DNA of 64,000 nt, from assembly GCA_902728285.1 (NCBI GenBank), contig CACVBU010000956.1:561536-625535 (forward strand). Direction: 5' to 3'. Position numbers and translations under genes: made by a program. The stretch is from Clytia hemisphaerica. Taxonomy: Eukaryota; Cnidaria; Hydrozoa; Leptothecata; Clytiidae. Positions within the stretch are counted from its first letter, which is position 1, and each line of letters begins with the position of its first letter. Under the pieces are notes generated by a model. The model was not told the DNA's origin. It saw only the letters and a list, made by a program, of their open reading frames with translations, and did not search any database. This document shows, in pieces, positions 45,551 through 57,500 of the stretch.

Positions 45551-47179
45551 ATTTTTCATTCAGAATTATTTTATTTAGACTACTTAATTTTTTAGCAAAA
45601 AGTCATCACTACCGTACTATTTTGTTTCATATTTTCTGTTTTCTATGCTTTGTAAATATATGAATTGTTCGTTTTAATGTCACAGAAAAAATTTATCCGC
45701 ACATAAACACAAATTATTTAAAAGATCTCTCATTTACTTTTGAAGACTTGTTAATGAAAGATTTCGAAAAAAGCAAAAATCATCTTCTAAAGTATTTAGA
45801 AAGTTTCGGAATATGAAATTTCAACATATTAGGAAGTTAGGGATTTAATTTTTCAAGCCTGTTTGAAAGTTTGAGAATGTGGTCTTTCAACTTTTTTGGA
45901 AAGTTTGAGAAGACGATCTGGTCGAAAGATGTTGGAAGGTAAGGTGCACAACTTCCCAATCCTTGTTGAAAGACCGACTTTAAAACCTGTCGAAAGATGT
46001 CAGAATATGAAATTTCAACATATTAGGAAGTTGGGAATTTCATTTTCCCAGCCTGTTTGAAAGTTTGAGAAGGTCGTCTTTCAACTTTTTTGGAAAGATG
46101 GGAAGATGATCTGGTCGAAAGATGTTGAAAGGTAAGGTGCACATCTTTCCAATTTTTGTTGAAAGACCAACTTTCAACTCTGTCGAAAGGTGTGGAAATG
46201 TGACCTTCCTACATCTTTCCGACGATTTGAAAGACATTATTTCGCCCAGTGCTATTCAATAGAGGTGAGAATAAACATCGGCTGAATTCTCTCTTTTGTC
46301 TTTGATGTTTACGAAAGAGACAATTATTTGAGTAAATAATCCATCATATGACGAACTTTGTTTTGAAATTTAAATGGTTATAACTCCGGATCAAAAAAAG
46401 ATTTTAAGATCGCGATTTTACCAAAATGAAATCCAGTAACTTTTCTTCCACTTTGACTGAAAAATTTTTTTTTGACAAAAAATCGGAAAAAAGGTGTACA
46501 CATACCTTAAACAGATTTTGGTATACTACTGATACTAATGCGACCAAAAAGGGGGCGCCAGAATATGCCTAGGGGGCGCCTTCATCCAAAATTCTACTTT
46601 TGCCTCCCCCCACCCTTGACCTACCCACCACTCTACTGTGTATATATGACCAGCAGAAAATAAAATAGTCCAGTCCAGTAATACTTTTAGGGCCTCAAAA
46701 GATGCTTTTTCCAAACACGATTTTTTTAGAGATTATAATTTTTGAGTTTAAAATCGTGGACAAGTAACTTGCACAAATAAGTCCATCAATTTTTTTCTCA
46801 CTCACTTCGCTCGCATGGAGGGTTTAAAAAATACACAAGTTTTCTCCATCGAGGGCAACCAACATACTAAATGCAGAAACCCGTATTGAATAGTATTGAT
46901 TCACTAAGCCAGCTTATTTTCGGAAAAAAGTGTCTAAAAAGGGCGTTTTTAGCCTAAACGAAAGCTAGAAAACTGAAAAATTTTCCGTCGGCGCAACGCA
47001 AACCATGGTTGCGCCTCCTGCTACCTCCTAAACAACAATTTGAATTCCTGCCAGCATGCATTGGGGATTATGGAATAGTTTTGCTGTGTCGGTGTCGGTG
47101 AAGAGGATAAATTTTGTCGGTTTATCGGTGAAAGAGGTATTTTTGCGCGGTTTATCGGTATTCCCTAAAATTTTTCAAA

Positions 47180-48078
47180 TTTCAGTCCAAATTTCAAGAA
47201 TTGATGAGAATTTACAGAGACTTGATTGCTTTTTAATGGTTTTTATACCTCCTCCTTCGAGGGACTTTTGTCTCGCACATACCCGGAAAACGAATCTTTA
47301 TGATCAAAAAGGGATGTATAAATCTTTTCGTTACAAAATATCTTCTTCTATTGTTAGGAACTCAAAAAATCTAAAGTTACAAAATTATTCTAATAAAGTG
47401 TTTCATGTAATTTCTAACAGTCTAATGGAAAAGTGCTGCTATAATTCTGAGCTCTTCCATAATCTTATTCAAAAAGATTTCATTACATATTAGTTAAAAT
47501 CAGAACTTTAAACTTGCATCTCAAAGAGGTTCAATTACACAAGTAGGAACAATAAAAGATCAAAATTACTCGAAAAGACAAAACATTGTTCTTTCTTTTC
47601 TTCTACACGAAAAATAATACCCAATCCACTCAACTTAGGAAGGTTCCCTTAATTTAGCGTGAAAACAGAAAAAACTAAAGAAATTAATTGCAAGCAAAAG
47701 AATCAAATAAAGTTAGAAAAAAAAAACATTAAAAATAAAAGAACAAAAAAGTATGCATGTAATATCTTTTGATGAAAAAATAGATAAAAAATTTCTTTTC
47801 ATGTTATCATGCCCAAACTAAAGAAGTTAATATATCTAATATCTAATTTGAAAAACTCTATTAGGTATTCTACAATTGCAATTCAGGAATACCTGAAAGA
47901 TAAGACGAAGCTTCGGCAAACCTATAGTCGCTTCAGGGGAGTCTCAATAACTCAAACACGCATTTGGAACGTAAATTTGTTTCGAATTATTACGAGTTAT
48001 GGAAAGTTGTTTATAAAGACTTATCAAAAATTGAAGAGGTCAGAAAACCTGCGAAAGGATTCAGTTGTCTCAAAATGA
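47180..48078 (+). other. Two unassigned open frames
   Basis: An open frame follows a good acceptor (tttttcaaatttcag at about 47184) and ends at 47493. A second ATG frame runs 47809-48078 (89 aa, Lys/Arg-rich). Neither shows a known domain, and no splice links between them were found. They could be remnants of a gene or chance. Confidence 0.2.
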
Positions 48079-48521
48079 CATAAATTTAATAATCAGAGTA
48101 TAAACATGCCCAAATGATCAACAAATTCCTGGTTGATATGTGTAATAATTTCAGGTTCGACTAGACTAAAATTCGCTCTGCTGTTCAGTAAAACGTTACA
48201 AACGCATCAGTGCTTCGATAAAAAGCTGTAAATCTACAATTGCGTACAACACGGCCAATATCAGTGGCTTCTAAAGTTTTATAAGGTTAGAAAAATATAG
48301 ACTTATGGAATTAAAATTATCATCATCATTTCTAAAAAACAACTTTTCATAATTATTACAGTGTGTTGGTTGTCACAAAATTGACAAACTTCAAAACACA
48401 CGCCGTTAGTCATTCGAAAACAACAAATGCGCGGTAGCTTATTGGTTAATTCATTTCCTCATGCACCATCCCATTGGATGATCAATTCAAACCTGAACAC
48501 TGATTGGTCCAATCAACAAAC

Positions 48522-51500
48522 CTACTCATCCACGTGCATCTCATCCCCCTGGTCAAGTGGCGAGACGATAGACGTGCGCACCATGGTACTGGAAAGAGTA
48601 GAGGCATCACTCGAAGGTAACATGGCCAAAATCAAGATGCGTAGACATTCAGCAACTTCGTTATTGGGGGCACACGCCAATGCTGGCCAGAATCCTAAGT
48701 GTAAAAAAGCAGGAGAATCGTCATGCAAGTATACAACTAACAATTATTACAAAACTTGCGAATGCTGGCATGTTATGGTTCTGAGGTTCTGAGCTAAAAA
48801 GCAAGCTTCTTACTGTATGATGACAACATGCAAACTGCAAGCAAAAAATATGTAATTTTTCAAACCTTAAGGACACTGAATTTAAGATGATTCCCATAGG
48901 CGAAGCGAGATACCCTGCAAAATTTATGAGGGAGTGCAGACGTTTATGACATATATTCATTATCTTTCGATAAAACAAAGACAATAATTATAGTGTCGTA
49001 AAAACCGCTCTCATCCATAAATTTTTGAAGGTATCTCGCTACGCCTATGATTCCCTTGTAGCAAAAATCCCAAACATTAATTACTGACATGCCAATTAGA
49101 TTTTATCGTGCTCCAGTTTACTTTAAATTTAAATTTAGAAATGAGATGTTTATAATGAACATTTTAAGTTTGCCACCATCTAGTAACAGAAGTACGACGA
49201 TCAGTTGCATTTGTACCTTGTTTATCTTCCGCTAGAAAGTTGGCACCACGATCCACCAGTGAGCTGACAACGTCAGATAGCCCGTTCTTCGCTGCTATGT
49301 GCAAACACCTTTTTGATAAGAGAAAGAGACCGATAGTTAACAAAAAATATCTTTCCAAAATAAAAGAAAGTAGCATAACGGAGTTAAAAGTTGAGGCAAT
49401 TCAACTACTAGTAATTTTTTTTTCACGCAAAGGCCTAAAATTTTACTTCAATAGACGTTTTCATAAATTACGTCACGAACATCAATTGCCTCGTATTCAA
49501 ACAATTACCATGGTAATAATGTCTCTTGAGACATTAAATGATTTTTTTATGAATAGGAAGTAGTTTTAGTAAAATCCGCTGGGAGTTAATCACCATGGCA
49601 ATAATTTCAAAGCGAGGCAAGTAATGTTCGTGACGTGATTTATGAAAAGGTCTATCGAGGATCTATTTTTCGTTTATATCCCAGTTGAGTTGAGTTACAA
49701 AAAAACACTACTTACGTTTTGCCATCTTCGTTGGGTGCACTGATTAGCTCATCGTTGATTTTTTCCAAGATTTGCAACGCACACATGGAATGACTCTGTG
49801 CAGAATAAAATGAATCTTGTATTTACATCATAGAAAATAACACACTAAAATAAAGTTAGCACCCGATTCAAAACCGGTTTCGAAGGAAGATTTCCACATT
49901 CAGAGAAAATTTATCATCCGAAAAGAATAGAACTTATCGGAGTTTTTTATTTTTCTAAAAAAGCGATACATTGTGGGATTGGGATATTACAATAGAAATC
50001 TCTTAGGAATTCCTCGAGGGAATTCTATTGTAATACCCCCGAAACAATCCCACAATGCTTCGCTGTTTTAGAAAAACCGATAAGGTCTATTGATGATCAC
50101 TTTGCTACCGACTAAAAAAGCCTTTGAAACGCATAAGCTTTCCTCGTATCTTCAATATGCCGTCTTAATTGAGCTTTAACACGTATAAAAACAACTCTCT
50201 TACATCTAAACAGGCGTGATGTAACGCCGTATTCTTGGATTGGTCGACAACATTGAAATCTGCATCAACGTCAGATAGAGCATCTTCAAAAAATAAAAAA
50301 GAATCAGGTGAGATGGTCATTAAGTTAATCCGTTGAAATATCTCTGTTAATGTGCATGGTCTAGTCGCACCAGAAGGCAATTAGATTAAACACAAGCCAT
50401 TACCTATGTGTACACATAGTGTCCTCCAGGGTTTGTTCCCCCCACCAAATTCTTGATTTTTTTCAATCTCCCCCCTCTTTTTTTTCCCCCTATGACTTTT
50501 CAGTTTTTTAGTTTCCCCCCTCTTTTTTGCTTTCCCCCCAGAAAATTCTAAAAATATCAGTTCCCCCCATATACCCGAATAAATTTCTCAAATGTTAACC
50601 TGACAAAAACGTAAAATTTTGCTGCAAAAGGAATACTAGACAAAATAGAACGAAAATTGGTTAATTTTTCAATCATGATCTAATCACATGATATCATGGG
50701 GACTGACCTTGGTTGCTGAGATAAAATTGAAGTGATTTCACACTTCCCCCCACCAAATTTGCCAACTATCGATGTTTTCCCCCCCTCTTTTTTCCCCCCT
50801 TCCCCCTTTACTATTCAAATTTTCATTTCCCCCCCTCACCCATTCAAAATTGGAAAATTGATTTCCCCCCCCTTTATAAAGGGGGGGGAGGACACTATGT
50901 GTACACAGCTTTGTGCAAAATGCTTTACCCAGCTATAGCATGTACCCTAATAATTGGAAATCTTTTTTACTTCTCATCTAGTTTAAGAAGTTTTGAAATC
51001 CAGTACAAGAAAGATCCTCCTGAAATTATAATCAAATTAACAACATAATCTCTCTCCCGACAAATCATTTGATGTGTTTCTCAAGTACATTAAGCATGCT
51101 GTTATTTATAATTTTAGCATTGTGGAAATTAATAGCACTTCGTGGTCGCAATTAGAATCTTTAGAAGCTTTTTATATTAAACGATAATCACCAACTATAA
51201 ACGGTCTGAAGGTATGGAAGCTTCTAAGGAATTGCAATTATCATCATGAGAAGTGTTTTTCTAATTTAAGTTTTCTCGTCTCGGTTTATGAAAATTTTTC
51301 GCTAGTATTTAAAAATGATAATTTTGTAGTAACATTTTACTGTTGTTTGCTGACAATGACTCGATAAAGAAGTCGAAATATGCAGAAATTTTAACTATCT
51401 CTCTCTTTTTTGTATTTTGAATGTCGAAATCAAGAAGATGAGCTTATTCAGTTTAAGTTTTGTTTCGATTGTTATCAAATTGTTTGGTAAAAATGGATTT

Positions 51501-54500
51501 TGAAACAACATTTGTCCACTTCCTTTGGCGTGATCAATGCTTACCTAATACAGATGAATGACCACGTTGAGAAGCTACCATTAATGGTGTTTGACCAGTG
51601 TTGTCGGTGGAGTTGACGTCGGCGTTATTCTCCAGTAAGGTTTGAATGCAATCACCATGGTCATTGAATGCTGCAGCGTGCAAAACAGACCTGAAAAAGA
51701 TTGAAAAATGTCGTATCGTTCGGTCAGTTTCATCTTGTCCATAACTCTGAATCGATGCGGATAGGGTACCGATAAGTTTATGTAATCACATGATAACGAG
51801 TGCAATCCGGAAATAATTGCACGAGTGAAATTTTTGTTTTTAATTTTCCGAGTCTGAAAGGACGAGGAAAATTCGAAACAAAAAAATCACGAGTGTAATT
51901 TTTCGAATTGCACGAGTTATTGTGTGATTACGAGCTAATCGCACGATGATTTTCAGAACTTTTTTTTCAGTATCATGAAAACAATGAAAGGAAATACACT
52001 GAAAGCTTTATTTTTCTCTTCTCTCTGTATGTTTATCTTTTTGCTATTTTTATTGTTTTTTTCTCTCGCAAAGTAACATTCGAATGAAATCAAGACGTTC
52101 GATGAAAGAACGATGTGAAAATTACTAAAAACTCAATTTCGAAGAAATTTGCGCCCCTTCGAGAATATGATTAACGATTAATTGCTCTCTTTGAAGGCGT
52201 GCCAAATAAGAAAAAAAACTCATCGTGCGATTAGGTATTAAACATGATGTGGGTAACCACAATTTTTGATGACTGAAAGACAAGTAGAGAATTGGTAACT
52301 TTTTATCAGAAACAATTGCGGCGGCGCTCAAACGCTTGTGGTGTTGGAACTTTTTGGATTTTATGAAACACAATCTCCATGGATACATTTGTGTTATTTT
52401 TATCGTTGCTATTCGCATTTATTGGAAAAAAACTTAAGTTTGTCCTCTTTTTATTCAACTCACCTTCAAAAGAACTTTTACACGATTACAACAAATTATG
52501 GGAGAACTTTTAGCACCTTCGACCAATAAAAAGCACAAGCAGTCCCTCCCCATAACATTTTTAGTCTATATGAAAAGGGATCATCATACCTTCCTTTGTG
52601 ATCTTTCAAATTGATGACATCTTCTTTATTTAACGTGTCTAAGATGACTTCAAGACATGCATCATGCCCTCGTAACCTTAAGAAAAATGGAAACAAAGTT
52701 TGAATATACGTGTCTGTGAATAAAAAGTGAACTGCCCGAAAAACCAACGGAAAGTTAGAATAGATACTTACACGGCACAATGAAGAGGCGAAAAATTGTT
52801 TCCACTAAGTGCATCTTTTGAGTTGTCCTGCAAAAAAGATTAAAGATATCATCACTTAAAATAGAAAAAGAAAACAAAGTTTTACAAAAATAATTATTTA
52901 GTTTAGTACTCACATGCACAAGATGAATGAAAAATTACTTACTTCTAAAATTAATTCCACACAACTTTCGTTTCCTAAAACAAGACCGAAAAGAGATGAT
53001 TTAATTATATTTTTTTCAAATGGAAATAAATAATCGGGGAATACAAAAGCCAAATTTGTTGCCGAAATCTCAGATATCTTCGCCTACTTTTGGATTAGCC
53101 AATAGGAATGGGACATCAAGTTTTATGAAAAAAAAAACCACACTTTAAAAGTTTTGCTTATGTAGTCCTTAGGAATAAAATAATACCGATGTAGCAAGCC
53201 CAATGCAAGGAAGAATATCTTCGGTTATCAAGCGAATAAACATTCCCTCCGTTTTGTACTAACGTTCCCAAAATACCAATGTGATCGCATATGGAGGCAA
53301 ACGTGACTGGCGTGTGCCCGTGAAAATCGCTAAAGGATGAGGAAAAGTTAAAATTTAAAAGTTAAAAATCAATTACTTTTACTTGTTCTACAAACCGCAT
53401 CACTACGAATCATCGTCCCTTTCTTTTTAACGCCAAGGTCATTTATTCGAAGTAATACGGTTTTAGTGAGAGCAGTCGTGAAGGCTTCGCTTCATATTAA
53501 CTAATGGTAAATACATTGAGTTTGGGTTTGTTGAAAAGTTCTTTTGAATAAAATTTTACTTCCCAGTGGTCAATAGAGTTTTATGAACAAATTTTATATT
53601 CAGGTACCTTCGCAAGGTAACAGATCAGTTGCTTTTTCACTTACCGTGCATTAGGGTCAGCTTTGGATAACAACAATGCATCCACGCATTCTTCTTGTCC
53701 ACAAATCGCCTGTAACATACCGAAAATGCTAGGGTGTTAGAATTTAAGTCCGGAATAACGGAAATTCAGCTCAAATTCAGTTCAATTTGAGTTTTGTAAT
53801 TGACAGAATATAGTCAAGAAACTTGCGGTGGTCGAGTTTTGGTTCCCGTTTAAATGGTTTGTGAAATATGGGAAAAATTGACAGAATAGCAGAATCAGCA
53901 ATTTTAGGCGTACAAACTTTCGCGAGCAGAAACTTTCGCTAGGTCGGAAAATCGTAAAATTTTACTTTTGCGAATTTGAGGAAAAAATGTTTTTCGCGAG
54001 CATAAACTTTCGCGAATTGCCCCGTTAAGAAAATCGCTCGCGAATGTTTGTACGGCTAAAGTACCCCCTCACTTAGTGTAGACATACCCCTCTATGAGCA
54101 GACGTCCTTCCGTTGACATCAACAGCATTGGCGTTGGCAGCTTGTTCCAGAAGTAACATGACACTATCTCGATGACCATTCATCACCGCCAACATCAGTG
54201 GTGTCCTGGCAACGAAAAGAGACATGATGGTAATCTCAAGCTATCGAAGCAAAAGGTCCAAACAAAAGATCAAAGAGTAATTATAAAGAGCATCGGACGG
54301 TTAACATATAGCCATCAGTCCTCTCACATTCTACAAGCAAGCGAGGATTGATTAATATTCAATATGAAGGACATCGAACACTAGTTTTTCTTCACCACCT
54401 TCCCATGTACAATACATTCACATATTTTCTTTTTGTAAAAAGAGACGAGTTTGTATTTGGATGGACTTACCTATCTTGACCATCGAGACAGTCCACGATA

Positions 54501-57500
54501 CCTTCGGCTTCCGCATGCTGCAACAACAAGCGCAAACAATCTGTGTGACCGTTGTATGCTGGGAAATTGAAAAAGGAACAGGAAAGAAATTAACAACTTT
54601 AGTAAAAAGACTGAAAAGAACCAAATTGTTTTATGAGCATTGTTTGGGTTGGTTTAGTGTCTCTTCACAAAAAAAGTGTCTCAGCCGAAAGAGATGATCG
54701 TAGAGGAGACCCTATCAAACCTCTTGTCTGATCTTTTGTCTTATAAGGCATTAAAATAAAAACCTCCAAAAATGAAAAAATAATCTAAAGGTGAACCAAC
54801 CTGCAGCGTGCAATGCTGTCCTTCGTGATTTATGAGAATACACCAACACGTCAGCCTGGTTGTCACTCGTCAATAATGTGCGAACACAGTCTGTATGTCC
54901 CGCGTAAGAAGCTAGATCTAAGGGCGTGCACCCGTTACCATCTTTGGCGTTCAGGTTAGTATAGTGAGTCATGAGGGCGCTCAGGGCGTCATTGTGTCCG
55001 TAAAAGGCAGCAAAATGAAGAGGTGTGGTCGATGAGACTTCACTCGCTCCCTTTTGTTTTAACTTCTTCCCGCAATGATCCAAAAGCTATATGCGAAAAT
55101 ATGAACAGTTACTAACAAAAACTGCGAACCTTCTGAAATGTCTTAGTCCCATAATAAACAGGTTGAGATTTTCTAGGTTTTCAGTAGCGAGAAATTTATA
55201 AAACATCTTTTGCAGAGGTGTTTCGCTGAGAATCTAACGGCAAACACTTGTGACCCAACAAACAGATGTACTTACAATTTGGATTGTCAAGCGATGTCCG
55301 TTCAACGCAGCGTAATGCAGTGAAAGGAATCCCTGCTTATCCACTTCCGTTCCCAGTGATCCGTATTTGATCAGCAAGTCAACACATCTAAACAACAACG
55401 AAATGGAGAAATTGAGATCGTCCATCAAACCTAGAGAAGTCATTCTATGTGAAAAAGTCATTCTACATCTAGAATCTCGTCTTAACAGATATATCCAAAG
55501 TAGCTTTAGACTATCCGTCCATTATAAAGGAGCAAAACAAACAGTTTGAAGGCTTGCTTGAAAACATTCTGTCTGTTAAAAACCTGGCAAGAGGGAATAC
55601 CTTAAAACCCGCAAACGTACGGTAAACGAAAGTTTTTTCGAATTAAGGATGGTTTTCTGTTGTACTCGAGTAGATATTCTATGTAATTATTTTTTCTCAG
55701 TCAAACATAATCAACTAACAGCTAAACTTACAAAGCGTCCTCGTCTTTGGCAGATGCGTAATGCAAAGGCGTGCATCCATTGGTGTCTTGCTTGTCCACT
55801 GTACACCCTTTATTCAATAAGATCTTCACTGATTTGTGATGTACAAACGAAGCCGCGTAATGTAACGGCGTTCGACCCAACTTGTCGGACAAATCTACTT
55901 CTGATCCTGCAATTAGAAACGCGAGATAGAAAGATTAGAAAGGTAATTGGAGTGATTGTATATCACGTCTCCGTCTCAAAAAGATATTTTATCCTTTTAT
56001 CTTTATGTTACTTATATTTCGTAGCTGCTTCAAAAATTACTGATACGGCGTGCCCGTGAGCCGACCACCGCTCTTTATCCCGTTGGTGGTAGATTGCAAA
56101 AGATTTTCGACAAATCGAAGGCGCTTTGGGCCTTATTGTTAGTTCTCACCTTGTCGTACAAGGAGTTGTAGACACTCTTGACTTCCCGAACAAGCTGCAC
56201 AATGCAAGGGAGTGCGATCATTCCCATCGATTGAGTTGACATTACATCCATTACCGATCAACGTTCTTGCACAGTCAGTAAAACCACCCAGGGATGCCAA
56301 GTGAAGAGCTGTCATCCCCGCCTCTCCACGCCTGTTAGAAATAAAATGTGAGAAAGATGAGTAAGGTACTTGTAACAAATGATGATTTAAGCAGTCTAAA
56401 TTGAAAGCTGAACACACTTAATGTGAATGTTATTTGAATATTTTTTAGCCGTGGATATAATATCAATTCAAAACTAAATTGTTGACTTCCCCTTGAGGAA
56501 GTGGTTGTCATATTATTTCTAGAATAACCTACTTTTTTCCAAAGAGAAGGAGTACACTGATGAATGTAGCAAATTCACTCGAATATTCAAGAAAATAAAT
56601 CGAGCAAAACTTACGATAGAGGATCAGCATTATGACCGAGAAGTTCCAACACGAACAACTCGTGACCGTTCCGTGCAGCTAAATGAAGGGGCGTGTTCCC
56701 TTTGGCGTCCACCACGTTGATTTGGGCGCCTTGTTGCAAGAGAGAACGCACTTTAGACACGTGACCGTGTGTGGCGCAAATGTGGATCGGTGTTTGACCG
56801 TTCGCGTCCTAAAGCAATAAAAGTAATGCAAAAGTAATTAGCTAAATTACCAAACGCGTCCCTCAAAAGACAAGGAAGAACAGGCTGTAAACGGTGAATA
56901 ACTAGAGATAAAACTCTTAGACTATACCAATCAGATACAATCAGAGTATTAGATCTAGATTGCACCGCGAGAGAGCCAGAACAAAGAAATTCCATTACCC
57001 CCTAATAGAAAAGTACCGTACCGGTAGATTAGGATCAGAGCCATAATCTAACAGCATGTCAATGCACATTCCACCAACAGGACTTGCACAAGCCAAGTGT
57101 AATGGTGTCTGGAAGCAAACAACAAAAATAACGCGTTATTGACGGCGAAAACAAACGCAAATTTGTAGTCGGAGCAGCACTTCCAATTTAATGTTAGTAG
57201 TTTATTTAGTTATTTTAGATCATTTTCATTTACAAAATAATCAGAAATTCAGTTTTCAACGCAAAATTGAACCTGTCTGAGACTGAAATCCTTCTGAGGC
57301 GATGGAACCTTAGAAAGTAGCAATTTGGAAACAAACCCTCTGATAAATGTCTAAAAGTATTGAGTCATTCTAAAAAGTGGATTCGCTTCCACCCAATACC
57401 TGTTTCTTGCTATTCAAAGCGTTGACATCGGTTTGAAAATTGACGAGATCGGCAATGACACCTCCTTGACCGTTCAAACAAGCGATATGAAGAGGAGTGT

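Larger units (their letters stand above)
40176..46251. mobile_element. 6.1-kb CACTG-ended element (CACTA/Chapaev-like), non-autonomous
   Basis: The ends CACTGGGCGAAAT and ATTTCGCCCAGTG are exact inverses. A 3-bp CTA duplication flanks them (40173-40175 and 46252-46254). Long subterminal arrays of 'gaaagatg' motifs fill both ends: a 100-bp period at 40430-40700 and a pair about 197 bp apart at 45810-46060. The 4-kb middle shows no transposase motif. One exon-like stretch ends AAG|gtgagc at about 41496. It is inserted in the TTAA element. Confidence 0.82.
39551..46506. mobile_element. TTAA-flanked element (piggyBac-type), itself interrupted
   Basis: The ends GGTATGTGTTCACCTTT and AAAGGTGTACACATACC have TTAA on both sides (39547-39550 and 46507-46510). 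The empty site is seen in the sister repeat at 26490. Without the 6.1-kb insert the element is about 0.88 kb and non-coding. It has an internal inverted pair 'aaagtcacccatagc' at about 39755 and 40050. Confidence 0.88.
39107..47150. repeat. CAGTAACGTGGTGGCAGG repeat, copy 2, with a transposon nest
   Basis: Same repeat as 25975-27170. Its sequence stops at TTAA (39547-39550) and resumes at 46507 ('ttaaacagattttgg'), so about 7 kb has been inserted. A related piece (gtcggtttatcggtgaag) lies just upstream at about 38890-39050. Confidence 0.75.

Noticed and set aside
48427-48792. Plus-strand 121-aa open frame
   Set aside because: It overlaps the last ankyrin exon on the opposite strand, whose reading is supported by homology ([11 protein letters not shown]).
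55649-56059. Plus-strand 136-aa open frame
   Set aside because: It is the antisense shadow of an ankyrin exon (55732-55906) and shows no domain.
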